A stretch of DNA of 64,000 bases. Source: Bdellovibrio sp. (GTDB taxonomy: Bacteria > Myxococcota > SpSt-1050). Shown here piece by piece: positions 44,476-53,530 of the stretch. The stretch is from assembly GCA_020725805.1 (NCBI GenBank), contig DYEF01000072.1, positions 1 to 64,000 of the forward strand, in the 5' to 3' direction. The notes below the pieces were generated by a model, which had not been told where the DNA came from, did no database searches, and saw only the letters and a list, made by a program, of their open reading frames with translations. The position numbers were made by a program, and so were the translations under genes. The number at the start of each line of letters is the position of its first letter. The stretch's first letter is position 1.

Positions 44476-46077
44476 TTACCTCGTGATAATATAATTGAAC
44501 TTTTTTGGGGGAGATATAGTCTTTTTCTTCCTCAGATAGTTCTCAAAGAGGTCCCTTACAAGTGTCTGTGAAACGACCACATTCTCTCCGTTCTTGAATG
44601 TATCGAACCCGTCTCCGCCCGCATAAAGAAAATCATTGGTCAGAACAACGAACTTATCGCTGCTTTTGATATCTTTTCCGTTTCTTGTAATTCTGGTAAT
44701 CCTTTTCCCGACTTCCTTTGAATAATTGACATAGACAGTCAGTCCGCTAATCCCGAGAAGGTCGTCTGTCTCACCCGATGATGCACTCATCTCAAGAATA
44801 TCCTTTATCTGCGAGCCTGTGAGCGTGAGCGAGACAATTGTATTGTCAAAAGGTATAATCTCATATACTTTTCCGTAGGTTACAGCCCCCTTCTTTATTC
44901 CGGACCTTATTCCGCCGGTGTTGTAAATGGCAATATCTGCATTGGTCCCCGGATATGTAAGCATAGCCTCTGTAATGATCTGTCCGAGGGGCAGTGTGTC
45001 TCCTGATGCTATTTCTATATCTTCCGTGGCATTGCAGATAATGTCTTTTTTGATTCTTTCGACAGAGATGATATAAGGCGCCAGCAGTTTTGCTACTTCC
45101 CTGTCCGGTTTCAGGCTCATCAGTTCATTGTTAAGAGTTGTTGTCTCCGTAAAGTAGACCGGGGAGACGGCCTTCGTCTTTTCGCTGATAAGTTTGCCGT
45201 CTTTTTCATTAAAGAAGAGGTCTATCCTTCCGTAGGATTTTCCGTAAGACCCCGGCTGAACAATCTGAATCCCGTTAACGGTAGCAGTCAGCGGATTATG
45301 TGTATGTCCGCCGAATATTGCGGCGATATCCTGAGGATTGAGTTCCTTTGCCATATCAAATATCTCACCGCTACATTCATTCTTTTCGCTGCACTTTCCG
45401 CCGGTATGGGAAAGAACGATGATCGTATTGACCTTCCTCTCCTTTAGCTCCGGAATAAGACCCTTTATCTCCTTTGCGGGTTCTGAAAAGTATAATCCCT
45501 TGATATTGTTGGGGTGTGTGGTTATAGGGGTAGATGTTGTGGTTACCCCGATTATTCCTATTCTGAGTCCCTTTCTTTCGACAATGGTATAAGGTCGCAG
45601 ATTGGTCAGTCCGAACTGCTTATTGTTCTCCGAATAATATATATTGGCTGCTACAAAAGGGAAATTGGCACCGAGAATCCTTCTTTTCAGTGTCCCCTGA
45701 GGGTCTTTCGTAATATCGTCATATCCGAAATCCCATTCGTGATTCCCGATTGTGGCTGCATCGTAGTTGAGATAGTTGTAAAATTCAATCACGGCCTTCC
45801 CCTTTGAAAGGTTTGAGATGATCGAACCCTGCATCATATCCCCGCCGTCCAGAAGAATCAGGTTATCCGGATAATTCTCCCTTAAAAATTTTATGTGTGC
45901 TGCAATGATATCTATACCGCCAGCCGGCTGATTATTTATCTCTTTCGCTGGTCTCGGTTCGAATGAGCCATGGAAGTCAGATGTCTCTACAATGACTATA
46001 TGCTGTGAAAAGGTTACGGATGTGCTTGCAATCAGAAGAAAGAATATATAGAATATATTTGCCGTAATTCTCTTCAT
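44476..46077 (-). CDS. Secreted 5'-nucleotidase/UshA-like phosphoesterase
   Basis: A signal peptide (to about residue 24) precedes the metallophosphoesterase core: VETSDFHG near 30, LDGGDMMQGS near 77, IGNHEWDFG near 114, LSHTGGK near 222, and FGGHTHNP near 255. The 5'-nucleotidase C-terminal domain follows (NTGGIRSGIKKGAVTYGKVYEIIPF, with the substrate Arg; VLTNDFLYAGGDGFDTFK near 490). It should release phosphate from nucleotides or related esters in the periplasm. Its ATG is only 19 bases from that of the divergent radical SAM gene, so the two control regions overlap the coding starts. Confidence 0.92.
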   Translation of the reverse strand: MKRITANIFYIFFLLIASTSVTFSQHIVIVETSDFHGSFEPRPAKEINNQPAGGIDIIAAHIKFLRENYPDNLILLDGGDMMQGSIISNLSKGKAVIEFYNYLNYDAATIGNHEWDFGYDDITKDPQGTLKRRILGANFPFVAANIYYSENNKQFGLTNLRPYTIVERKGLRIGIIGVTTTSTPITTHPNNIKGLYFSEPAKEIKGLIPELKERKVNTIIVLSHTGGKCSEKNECSGEIFDMAKELNPQDIAAIFGGHTHNPLTATVNGIQIVQPGSYGKSYGRIDLFFNEKDGKLISEKTKAVSPVYFTETTTLNNELMSLKPDREVAKLLAPYIISVERIKKDIICNATEDIEIASGDTLPLGQIITEAMLTYPGTNADIAIYNTGGIRSGIKKGAVTYGKVYEIIPFDNTIVSLTLTGSQIKDILEMSASSGETDDLLGISGLTVYVNYSKEVGKRITRITRNGKDIKSSDKFVVLTNDFLYAGGDGFDTFKNGENVVVSQTLVRDLFENYLRKKKTISPPKKFNYIITR

Positions 46078-46096
46078 TGATAGGTGAGGATATCAC

Positions 46097-47230
46097 ATGA
46101 AAAGATTAAATAGAAGAAAATTTTTACAGTATTCAGCATTTTTTGCAGGCGGAATCATCTGTTCGAGATTTCTGAATGTCCCGCTTGTAAAGGAAGTATA
46201 TGCTCAGGAGTTCGAAGCCAGTCTCTATGAGGCATCTTATTATCAGAAGACCGGAAAGAATATTGTCAGGTGCGGGATTTGTCCTCAGGAGTGTGAGGTT
46301 AATCCGGGAGGAAGGGGGTTCTGCGGAGTAAGGGAGAACAGGGGCGGAAAATATTATCTCATAGTTCATTCGAGACCCTGCTCGATGAATATTGACCCCA
46401 TTGAAAAGAAGCCGCTATTTCACTACCTGCCCGGGGAGAAGGCATTTTCGGTTGCAACGGCCGGCTGCAATATTGCCTGTAAGTTCTGTCAGAACTGGGA
46501 GATATCGCAGTACAGACCCGAGAAGGTGCCATATATAAAGGCTTCTCCGTCAGAGATCGCGACTATGGCTTACGAAAAAGGTTGCAGGACAATTGCATAT
46601 ACATACTCCGAGCCTGTTGTATTCTTTGAATTTATGAGAGATACGGCAATTGAGGGAAATAAAAAAGGGATTAAGAGCGTGGTAATTACCAACGCTTATA
46701 TAAATGAGAAGCCGCTTCTGGAACTTACAAAGATAGTTGGTGCGATAAAAGTGGATTTTAAGGCATTTAGGGATGATTTCTACAAAAATATATGCAGCGG
46801 TCAGCTCAGACCGGTTCTCAGGTCAATGGAACTCATAAAAAAGCAGGGCGTGCATCTGGAGATAGTTCATCTCACTATCCCGACCCTAAATGACTCCGAA
46901 AAGGAGATAAAAGAGATGTCAAGGTGGATAAAACAGAATCTTGGTGAATTTGTACCTCTTCATTTCACAAGATTTCATCCTACATACAAGCTAAAAAATC
47001 TGCCTCCGACTCCTTCAGAGACACTTGTTAAGGCAAGGGAGATCGCAGTCTCAGAGGGATTGAAATATGTCTATACCGGTAATCTTCCCGGCAATGACGG
47101 AGAAAATACATATTGTCACAAGTGCGGTAAACTGCTGATAAGAAGACTCGGTTTTTATATCAAGGAAAACAGGATAAAAAACGGTAAATGTCCGTTCTGC
47201 GGTGCGGATATCCCCGGTCTTTTTACCTGA
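46097..47230 (+). CDS. AmmeMemoRadiSam-type radical SAM enzyme with Tat signal
   Basis: The N-terminus NRRKFLQYSAFFAGGIICS has a twin-arginine motif and hydrophobic core. Two Cys clusters of the AmrS family follow (RCGICPQECEVNPGGRGFCG near 58-77). The [4Fe-4S] site is GCNIACKFCQNW (Cys124, 128, 131). The end carries a zinc-ribbon-like CHKCGK...CPFCGAD. The family is defined by its three-gene association (MEMO, AMMECR1); neither partner is in this window. GGTGAGGA supports the start. Export of a radical SAM enzyme by Tat after cofactor insertion would be unusual; the motif could instead be a membrane anchor. Confidence 0.85.
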   Translation: MKRLNRRKFLQYSAFFAGGIICSRFLNVPLVKEVYAQEFEASLYEASYYQKTGKNIVRCGICPQECEVNPGGRGFCGVRENRGGKYYLIVHSRPCSMNIDPIEKKPLFHYLPGEKAFSVATAGCNIACKFCQNWEISQYRPEKVPYIKASPSEIATMAYEKGCRTIAYTYSEPVVFFEFMRDTAIEGNKKGIKSVVITNAYINEKPLLELTKIVGAIKVDFKAFRDDFYKNICSGQLRPVLRSMELIKKQGVHLEIVHLTIPTLNDSEKEIKEMSRWIKQNLGEFVPLHFTRFHPTYKLKNLPPTPSETLVKAREIAVSEGLKYVYTGNLPGNDGENTYCHKCGKLLIRRLGFYIKENRIKNGKCPFCGADIPGLFT

Positions 47231-47328
47231 TATTTTACAGAAATGTAATGTTACGAAGTCCTGTTTTTGCTGCCGGTTGCTTTTATAACTTATTGATATT
47301 ATTGGTAAAATTAGCATAAGTTGTTTAT

Positions 47329-47347
47329 AGGTGCCAGGCAGACTTTT
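47329..47347. repeat. Dispersed motif GGTGCCAGGCAGACTTTT
   Basis: This intergenic copy nearly matches AGTGTCAGGCAGACTTTT at 57319-57336. Shorter forms of the palindromic core GGTG(C/T)CAGGCACC recur at about 10343, 35961, 36446, 55702, 57382, 63866 and 63899. It resembles REP-like palindromes common in metagenomic genomes. Confidence 0.6.
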
Positions 47348-47386
47348 TATATGCCGGGGTACTTTATTAAATTACGTGTAATATGA

Positions 47387-47414
47387 TTGAATTTTGGTCA
47401 AAGATATGTATAAA
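47387..47414 (+). promoter_or_regulatory. Sigma70-type promoter of the nucleotide-sugar dehydrogenase gene
   Basis: TTGAAT at 47387-47392, a 16-base spacer and TATAAA at 47409-47414, 27 bases before the start codon. The RBS GGAGGT follows at about 47431-47436. Confidence 0.5.
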
Positions 47415-47441
47415 GTCCATTAACCTTTATCGGAGGTTTTT

Positions 47442-48755
47442 ATGAAGGAGATATTAAAGAAGCTAAACGACAAATCTCTTGTAGTCGGAGTTGTGGGGCT
47501 TGGCTATGTGGGACTTCCGCTGTGTGATGTCTTTCTGAAAAATGGCCTGAGGGTGGTTGGTTTCGATATAGATAAAGAGAAGATCGGGATGCTCAGAAAA
47601 GGCAAGGTCTATATAAAACATCTCAGGAATCTCGATATAAAAAGTTATGTGGATACGAAGAGGTTCATCCCCACAGATGATTTTTCCAGAGTAAAGATGA
47701 CAGACCACATCTCTATATGTGTTCCTACGCCTCTCAATAAGAACAGAGAACCAGATATTTCATTTATTAAGGAGACCGTAAAGAGCATATTTCCGTATAT
47801 TCATAAAAATATGTGTATTTCGCTAGAAAGTACTACATATCCGGGGACCACCATCGAAGAGATTGTGATTCCCCTTGAAAAGGCTGGTTATAAAGTAGGG
47901 CGGGATATCTTTGTGGCATTCTCTCCGGAGAGAGAGGACCCCGGCAACAAGAAGTTCCATACCGCAATTATTCCCAAGGTTGTAGGCGGACATACCAAAA
48001 ACTGCACAGAAGTGGCGTCAAAAATATACAGTGTAGGTTTTTCGAAAGTGGTTAGCGTCTCCGATACGAGGGTTGCGGAGATGACCAAGATACTGGAGAA
48101 TACCTACAGGGGAGTGAATATAGCTCTTGTAAACGAGCTGAAGATTGTCTGTCAGAAGATGGGGATTGATATATGGGAAGTTATCAGGGCTGCCTCGACA
48201 AAACCTTTCGGATTTCAGGCCTTCTATCCGGGTCCCGGACTCGGCGGACACTGTATCCCGATAGACCCGTTTTATCTTACCTGGAAGGCACGGGAATTCG
48301 AGGTGGCTACCAGATTCATTGAACTCTCGGGTGAGATAAATACATCGATGCCGTATTATGTGGTTGAGAAGACCGCAGAGGTCCTGAATATGCATAAAAA
48401 ACCGCTTAAGGGGAGCAGAATTCTGATACTCGGAGTAGCATATAAGAAGGATATCGATGATATGAGGGAATCGCCTGCCATAAGGGTAATAGAAATTCTG
48501 AAAGAGAAGGGTGCGGAGGTCTTTTATCATGACGATTTCTTCCCGAAATTTCCGAAACTCAGAGCTCACAAAATAAATATGAAGTCAAGCCGTCTTACAG
48601 CTGAATTTCTCAAAACCATTGATGCGGCAATTATCACAACTGACCATTCTCACGTGGACTATGAATTCATTGCAAAGAATGTCGCGGTCCTTGTTGATAC
48701 CAGGAACGCGACCGAAAAATTCAGGCACAGATACAGGAATATTTTTATGGCATAA
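47442..48755 (+). CDS. UDP-N-acetylglucosamine/mannosamine 6-dehydrogenase-like enzyme
   Basis: The NAD-binding Rossmann start is VVGVVGLGYVGLPLCDVFL, followed by the substrate-loop ICVPTPLN near 90 and STTYPGTT near 130. The catalytic Cys lies in GPGLGGHCIPIDPFYL (Cys271). The C-terminal UDP-binding domain has ILGVAYKKDIDDMRESPA. The family oxidises the C6 alcohol of a UDP-sugar to the acid. The WbpA/WecC-type spacing and 437-residue length favour an N-acetylated sugar over UDP-glucose. It would supply uronic acids for surface polysaccharide. Operon with the cupin and lipoprotein genes downstream is plausible. Confidence 0.92.
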   Translation: MKEILKKLNDKSLVVGVVGLGYVGLPLCDVFLKNGLRVVGFDIDKEKIGMLRKGKVYIKHLRNLDIKSYVDTKRFIPTDDFSRVKMTDHISICVPTPLNKNREPDISFIKETVKSIFPYIHKNMCISLESTTYPGTTIEEIVIPLEKAGYKVGRDIFVAFSPEREDPGNKKFHTAIIPKVVGGHTKNCTEVASKIYSVGFSKVVSVSDTRVAEMTKILENTYRGVNIALVNELKIVCQKMGIDIWEVIRAASTKPFGFQAFYPGPGLGGHCIPIDPFYLTWKAREFEVATRFIELSGEINTSMPYYVVEKTAEVLNMHKKPLKGSRILILGVAYKKDIDDMRESPAIRVIEILKEKGAEVFYHDDFFPKFPKLRAHKINMKSSRLTAEFLKTIDAAIITTDHSHVDYEFIAKNVAVLVDTRNATEKFRHRYRNIFMA

Positions 48756-48776
48756 CAGTTAATCGGGAGTATTGGT

Positions 48777-49121
48777 ATGAAGACTAAAGCAGTTCATTAT
48801 TCCGAAATAAGCGAGAGCAGGGTTGAGATGGAGGATGCAAAGGATGTATTCATAAGATGGCTTGTCTCGAAAGAGGATGATGCACCGAATTTTTATATGA
48901 GGCTTTTTACAATAAAGCCGGGAGGGCATACACCGCATCACAGCCATAACTATGAACACGAGGTCTTTGTGCTCGAAGGAGAAGGCATTGTAAGAATCGA
49001 TGGCAGCGAATATGTCCTGAGAAAAGGATTCACGGTAACTGTCCCGCCGGATCTTATGCACCAGTTCAGAAACAGTTCTGACTCAGACTTCAGTTTTCTG
49101 TGTATCATTCCCAAAGTCTGA
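48777..49121 (+). CDS. Small cupin-domain protein
   Basis: The 114-residue protein is a single cupin barrel: motif 1 PGGHTPHHSHNYEHEVFVLEG, with the His-x-His and Glu of a metal site, and motif 2 TVPPDLMHQFRNSSDSD with its His. Such cupins act as sugar isomerases, epimerases or sensors. It lies 21 nt after a nucleotide-sugar dehydrogenase, so a role in sugar modification is possible. The substrate is not readable. Confidence 0.88.
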   Translation: MKTKAVHYSEISESRVEMEDAKDVFIRWLVSKEDDAPNFYMRLFTIKPGGHTPHHSHNYEHEVFVLEGEGIVRIDGSEYVLRKGFTVTVPPDLMHQFRNSSDSDFSFLCIIPKV

Positions 49122-49144
49122 ATCCGTAGAAAAGGCAGGAGATT

Positions 49145-50461
49145 ATGAGAATACTGACTATATCTGTTATGTTTCTGATTTTTACTCAGTCCTGTATCTT
49201 TTCGCCTTCTGCCGACAGAATCTGCCCGTTTGGCGAACATAGTGTACAGATATTCCCGGTCAGAAACGGCTTTTTCGCCTTAAGTGTGAAGGAGTATAAG
49301 AACAGAGAGGAGAGACTCTCGTATAGATTTTTCGATGAGAGCGGCAGACAGGTCTGTATGAATGAAACCGATTATCCGTTTTCGTTCTATAATTTTCTTG
49401 TTAGGGAGAAGAATTCAGAAAGCATATTTCTTGTCTCACAGAACCGTATGAGCGGGAAAGAGAATCTGGTGCTCGAAATATCAAGGGATTGTCAGAGTAA
49501 GGGTAAATACACCCTTGATTCAAAGAATTACGAGACCATTTCCGATATCCTTGTAGACGGCGGCAATATCTATACCTGCGGCTGGGCCGAGAGCAGTAAC
49601 AGGGATATACTGCCTGATCCGGCGAAGCCAAAAGGTCAGATGAATAAAGTCGTGGTTGAACACGATATGATGATGACAATATATGACCCTGGTTTTGCCG
49701 AAAAGAAGAAGATTATAAGAGGGGGAAGTGATGCCGATTACATTTTCTCGGTGACGAAGACTTCTGATAACAGAATCTTTTATACTGGTTCTGTCATGAA
49801 ATTCGAGATAGATTCCGGCAAAAACAGAATCCTCAAATCCACGGCACTCTTTGTCAATGAAGTTATCCCATTTTCGGAGGTGTCATCAGAAAGTGGTGCT
49901 GGTTCTGCGGATTTGATAAAAAGAGGTGTTGACTATCCGTCGGATAGGAATTTTATGCCTTTTTTCATCAGCGAATATAATAAAGAGAATCTTCTTCTGA
50001 TTACTATGGTCAGAATTGACGGGAACGATTTTATAGGGGTTTCGAAAGGGGAGAAAGAGAAACTGGTCTTTGATACCGCAATTTATCCCGTCCGGAAGGT
50101 TTATCTCCCGTCCTATCCTGTTCAGGTCAGGGAAGATATGATCTTTATCAGGTTTATGAATATTCAGAGCGGGGTTATGGACCGGCTCTACATTCTGGAT
50201 ATGAAATCGAAGGAGGCAGCCGATGTGTGGATAAAGGGGGCAAACCGGATTGCCGTTGGTCTGAACGGTGAGGAAATACTCCTTTATTACTCGGTTGTGA
50301 TGAAACCCTGCGGGGAATCTATCTTTCGTACGGATAGACTCAGGGTAAATGAAATCTTCTCAAATAAGACCCTGAAACCCGAAATGACCGAAGGAATTTT
50401 TATAAATAAGATAAAATCTGTAATGAATCTCAAAAATTTCTGCTGGGATTGTAAAGATTAA
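49145..50461 (+). CDS. Lipoprotein of unknown function, propeller-like
   Basis: The signal peptide ends TQSC (Cys17), a plausible lipobox. The rest, 438 residues, is beta-rich with repeated strands of the type DGGNIYTCGWAES and DNRIFYTGSVMKFE, as in beta-propellers or SBBP repeats. No catalytic motif is recognised. GCAGGAG supports the start 23 nt after the cupin. The 3' end overlaps the convergent glycosyltransferase gene by 32 nt. Confidence 0.7.
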   Translation: MRILTISVMFLIFTQSCIFSPSADRICPFGEHSVQIFPVRNGFFALSVKEYKNREERLSYRFFDESGRQVCMNETDYPFSFYNFLVREKNSESIFLVSQNRMSGKENLVLEISRDCQSKGKYTLDSKNYETISDILVDGGNIYTCGWAESSNRDILPDPAKPKGQMNKVVVEHDMMMTIYDPGFAEKKKIIRGGSDADYIFSVTKTSDNRIFYTGSVMKFEIDSGKNRILKSTALFVNEVIPFSEVSSESGAGSADLIKRGVDYPSDRNFMPFFISEYNKENLLLITMVRIDGNDFIGVSKGEKEKLVFDTAIYPVRKVYLPSYPVQVREDMIFIRFMNIQSGVMDRLYILDMKSKEAADVWIKGANRIAVGLNGEEILLYYSVVMKPCGESIFRTDRLRVNEIFSNKTLKPEMTEGIFINKIKSVMNLKNFCWDCKD

Positions 50462-51188
50462 GCTTTCTCGTCAACCCCCAGAGATATTTCAGGAATACTT
50501 CCTTTGTACTGTACAGGGCAAGATAAAATCCGATCTTTTTCTCTCTGAATCCGAGAAGAAGAATATATTCCTTGAAAAACCTGAATCCCGGATTTAACAG
50601 AAGAGAAAAAAGAAGAATCAGTATATTCTGTTTTGCCTTATCTTCCGATGAAAGTTCTGCATTTCTTGTTGCCCTCTTTCTTATATCTTCGATACTTTCA
50701 TAAGGGGTATGTATTATGCAGTTTTTCAATCTGCCCGTTCTTTGGGAATCAGTAATCCTTTCGTGGACTGATTCGCTCCCGTAGCTTAAATTCTTTCTGA
50801 AAAGCCTTATATGGTATTCGTTTCGGTGTCTCCCGCATTTAATCTCTTCTTTGAGAAAGTATGTTCTGAACGGAATCAGGTAGGCATCGAATTTTTCGCT
50901 TTTTACGGCATTTTTTATCTCATCTGCCGTTTCAGGAGGTATGTATTCATCGGCATCGATATTGAGTATCCATTCGTTGCTGCACTGGTTCTTTGCAAAA
51001 TTCTTCTTTTCCGAGAAGTTTGTAAACTCTCTCTCGATAATCCTTGCCCCGCATTCCTTTGCTATCTCAAGAGTCCTGTCCGTGCTTTTTGAATCCACAA
51101 CGAGGATTTCATCTGCAAATGATAGCGATTCAAGGCACCTTCTGAGATATTTTTCGGAGTTATATGTGATTACAAAGGCGGATATCAT
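50430..51188 (-). CDS. Family 2 glycosyltransferase (LPS core type)
   Basis: The GT-A start is MISAFVITYNSEKYLRRCLESL, then LVVDSKSTDRTLEIAKECGA and the metal-binding DxD variant NIDADEYIPPE near 76. This matches the WaaE/KdtX-like group of GT2 enzymes that add sugars to LPS core. The C-terminus is basic and moderately hydrophobic, as for peripheral membrane binding. Position directly after the heptose-nucleotide genes (4-nt overlap) agrees with inner-core LPS synthesis. Confidence 0.88.
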   Translation of the reverse strand: MISAFVITYNSEKYLRRCLESLSFADEILVVDSKSTDRTLEIAKECGARIIEREFTNFSEKKNFAKNQCSNEWILNIDADEYIPPETADEIKNAVKSEKFDAYLIPFRTYFLKEEIKCGRHRNEYHIRLFRKNLSYGSESVHERITDSQRTGRLKNCIIHTPYESIEDIRKRATRNAELSSEDKAKQNILILLFSLLLNPGFRFFKEYILLLGFREKKIGFYLALYSTKEVFLKYLWGLTRKLNLYNPSRNF

Positions 51189-51658
51189 AAGCCTTTAATC
51201 TTCTTGATTATATCGGTAGTCGAATTTATCTTTCTCTCTCCGATAAGAATGGTTCTGATGCCGTATTTTTCAGTAAGGCTCTTCTCAGGCAGTATCTTAC
51301 CCCTGTATTCCCCGCCTTTAATATGAAAATCGGGTCTGATTATTCTCAGCGTTCTGGATGCAGTAGTCTCATCGAATACGGTAACGAAGTCCACATCCTC
51401 AATGGCCGATATAATCCTGATTCTCTCCTGCTGGCTGAGTACAGGTCTGCCTTCTCCCTTCAGTCTTGATGCCGAATTGTCGGAATTGATGGCAACAATG
51501 AGAATGTCGCAGAATTTTTTTGCCTCCTCGATTATCTGAATATGTCCTGCGTGAATAAGGTCGAAGACCCCGTTAATAAGCCCGGATGTATATCCTTTTT
51601 TTCTCAGCAGACTGATTATCTGTGCGAGCCTCTCTCTTCTTCTAAACTTTTTTTCCAT
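51185..51658 (-). CDS. hldC: Heptose-1-phosphate adenylyltransferase-like (HldE C-domain)
   Basis: The nucleotidyltransferase fold has the signature LINGVFDLIHAGHIQIIEEA with HxGH, followed by AINSDNSASRLKGEGRPVLSQ and the late TTDIIKKI that matches ISTT-x-I. It resembles RfaE domain 2, which makes ADP-heptose from heptose-1-phosphate. Here it is a separate 157-residue protein, overlapping the kinase gene by 17 nt, instead of one HldE fusion. The bacterium therefore likely makes heptose-containing LPS. Confidence 0.88.
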   Translation of the reverse strand: MEKKFRRRERLAQIISLLRKKGYTSGLINGVFDLIHAGHIQIIEEAKKFCDILIVAINSDNSASRLKGEGRPVLSQQERIRIISAIEDVDFVTVFDETTASRTLRIIRPDFHIKGGEYRGKILPEKSLTEKYGIRTILIGERKINSTTDIIKKIKGL

Positions 51659-52637
51659 TTACCGCTCTCAGGATATCTGTACTGTTTACCGGAACAGTAC
51701 CTCTTTTCTGTACTTTTATTCCTCCGGCAATATTTGCAAGGCAGGCAGCCTTTTCCGGTCTTATTCCTGCCGAGATTGCAAGGGAGAATGCAGCAAGAAC
51801 GGTATCTCCCGCCCCTGTAACATCTGCAACCTCCGTATTCCCGAAGGCAGAGAACGAGGTCAGTTTGGCATTCTCTTTGAGTATTGCGATGCCGTTTCTC
51901 CCCTTTTTGAGGAGAACATATCTGGCACCGGTAATTTTTCTGAGTTTTAAGGCAGCCTTTCTGAGTTCCTCATCCGTCTGTATATATCGGCCGTATATCT
52001 GTGAGATTTCGTTCATATTCGGAGTGAGTGCTGTAACCTTTCTGTAACTTTTGAAACTGAACCTTGAATCTGCAATGACCTTCATCCCGGATGCGGTTTT
52101 CAGTATCCATCTGATGAATTCTTCCGAAAAGAGACCTTCTCCGTAGTCAGAGAGGACGACCGCATCAAAATTTCTTATCTGTCCCTTTATACGGTTTTTC
52201 AGGAATGTATATACATCTTCCGGATATCCGCCGCTTATCCCCCTGTCAAGTCTGAAAATCTGCTGCATCGCTGTATTGATATCACCTGCCAGAACCCTCG
52301 TTTTTATGATTGTCCTGAGACTGTTGGTGCAGAGCATCTCGGTTGAGACCGAATTTCTCTTGAATATATTCAGAAGTTCTCTGCCGTACGGGTCATTACC
52401 AAGGATACCTGCTATCGATACAGACCCTCCCATTGCAGCGACGTTCATAGCCACATTTCCTGCGCCGCCGGGCTTGATTTCGGATGACTGGAATCTGATT
52501 ATCGGTATCGGTGCCTCTCTCGAGAGTCTGTAAGTATTACCGAAGATATATTCATCGGCGATAATATCCCCGACCACCAGTATTCTTCTGCCCGAGATCT
52601 TTTTCAGGATTGAAAGGATATCCTTTTTATCTACCAT
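51642..52637 (-). CDS. hldA: Heptose-7-phosphate kinase-like PfkB protein (HldE N-domain)
   Basis: PfkB-family kinase: VVGDIIADEYIFGNTYRLSR with SREAPIPIIRF near 40 is the RfaE-1 signature, followed by KPGGAGNVAMNVAAMGG. The catalytic/anion-hole motif DVTGAGDTVLAAFS lies near 265. Length 331 residues. It phosphorylates D-beta-D-heptose-7-phosphate in the ADP-heptose pathway. Encoded directly before the adenylyltransferase, overlapping it by 17 nt, and after pyrD by 7 nt overlap. Confidence 0.88.
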   Translation of the reverse strand: MVDKKDILSILKKISGRRILVVGDIIADEYIFGNTYRLSREAPIPIIRFQSSEIKPGGAGNVAMNVAAMGGSVSIAGILGNDPYGRELLNIFKRNSVSTEMLCTNSLRTIIKTRVLAGDINTAMQQIFRLDRGISGGYPEDVYTFLKNRIKGQIRNFDAVVLSDYGEGLFSEEFIRWILKTASGMKVIADSRFSFKSYRKVTALTPNMNEISQIYGRYIQTDEELRKAALKLRKITGARYVLLKKGRNGIAILKENAKLTSFSAFGNTEVADVTGAGDTVLAAFSLAISAGIRPEKAACLANIAGGIKVQKRGTVPVNSTDILRAVNGKKV

Positions 52638-53530
52638 ATTCTGAGTTCCCTGATATCCGGGATGTTATTCTTTTCACAATATTCCGAAAGGTCCCTGAGA
52701 ATCTCATAGGCTGAAAGCGGGTTTGCAAAATTTGCGGTCCCTATCTGAACTGCAGATGCACCGGCCATAAAGAACTCGAGCGCATCCCTGTAATTCATAA
52801 TTCCGCCGCATCCTATTACCGGGATTCCTACCTCCTTCTGGACCTGATATACAACTCTTAATGCAACCGGCTTTATTGCCGGGCCGGATAACCCGCCGTA
52901 GATATTGTTGAAGCGGAATGCCTTTTTATCCACATCTATCAGCAGTGACTGAACGGTATTGATACAGGTGAGGGCATCTATCCCCTCGTCGCGGCATATT
53001 CTGGCAATCTCGAGATACGGTATATCTGCCGAGACCTTGAAAATAAGAGGTCTTGGGAATATCTCTCTCAGTTTCCTTGCAAGCTCCCTTGTGAGGTTAA
53101 GGTCTTTACCGAAACTTATCCCTCCCGACTTTACATTGGGACAGGAGATATTGACCTCGATTGCATCTGCCCTTTTCAGGCCGGAGAGTCTTTCGGCAAT
53201 ATAAAGGTACTCTTCGATATCTGAACCTAAAATATTCACGATGTATGTTGTATTTATCTTTTCGGCCTCCGGGATGATTTTGTCGATAAAGTCAGTAAGA
53301 CCCGGATTTTCGAGACCAACCGAATTGATAAGTCCGCCGTTGATTTCGGCAAGCCTGTGTCCGCGGTTACCCTCTCTGGGATTTCTGGATATCCCCTTGC
53401 ATACTATTGCGCCCAGAAGAGATGTGTCATAAAAATTCATAAACTCAAAACCAAATCCGAATGTCCCCGATGCGGTCATAACAGGGTTTTTCAGGTTCAG
53501 ATTTGAGAGACTTGTTGTTAATTCCTTCAT
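52631..53530 (-). CDS. pyrD: Dihydroorotate dehydrogenase, catalytic subunit (class 1B)
   Basis: The start MKELTTSLSNLNLKNP is chosen for its ATGA overlap with pyrK, giving 299 residues. Signature segments are NPVMTASGTFGFG, GGLINSVGLENPG, EVNISCPNVKSGG with the class 1 catalytic Cys, and GCGGIMNYRDALEFFMAGASAVQIGTA-like C-terminal phosphate-binding region. It oxidises dihydroorotate to orotate with FMN in pyrimidine synthesis. With PyrK it makes the NAD-linked class 1B enzyme. Confidence 0.94.
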   Translation of the reverse strand: MKELTTSLSNLNLKNPVMTASGTFGFGFEFMNFYDTSLLGAIVCKGISRNPREGNRGHRLAEINGGLINSVGLENPGLTDFIDKIIPEAEKINTTYIVNILGSDIEEYLYIAERLSGLKRADAIEVNISCPNVKSGGISFGKDLNLTRELARKLREIFPRPLIFKVSADIPYLEIARICRDEGIDALTCINTVQSLLIDVDKKAFRFNNIYGGLSGPAIKPVALRVVYQVQKEVGIPVIGCGGIMNYRDALEFFMAGASAVQIGTANFANPLSAYEILRDLSEYCEKNNIPDIRELRIW

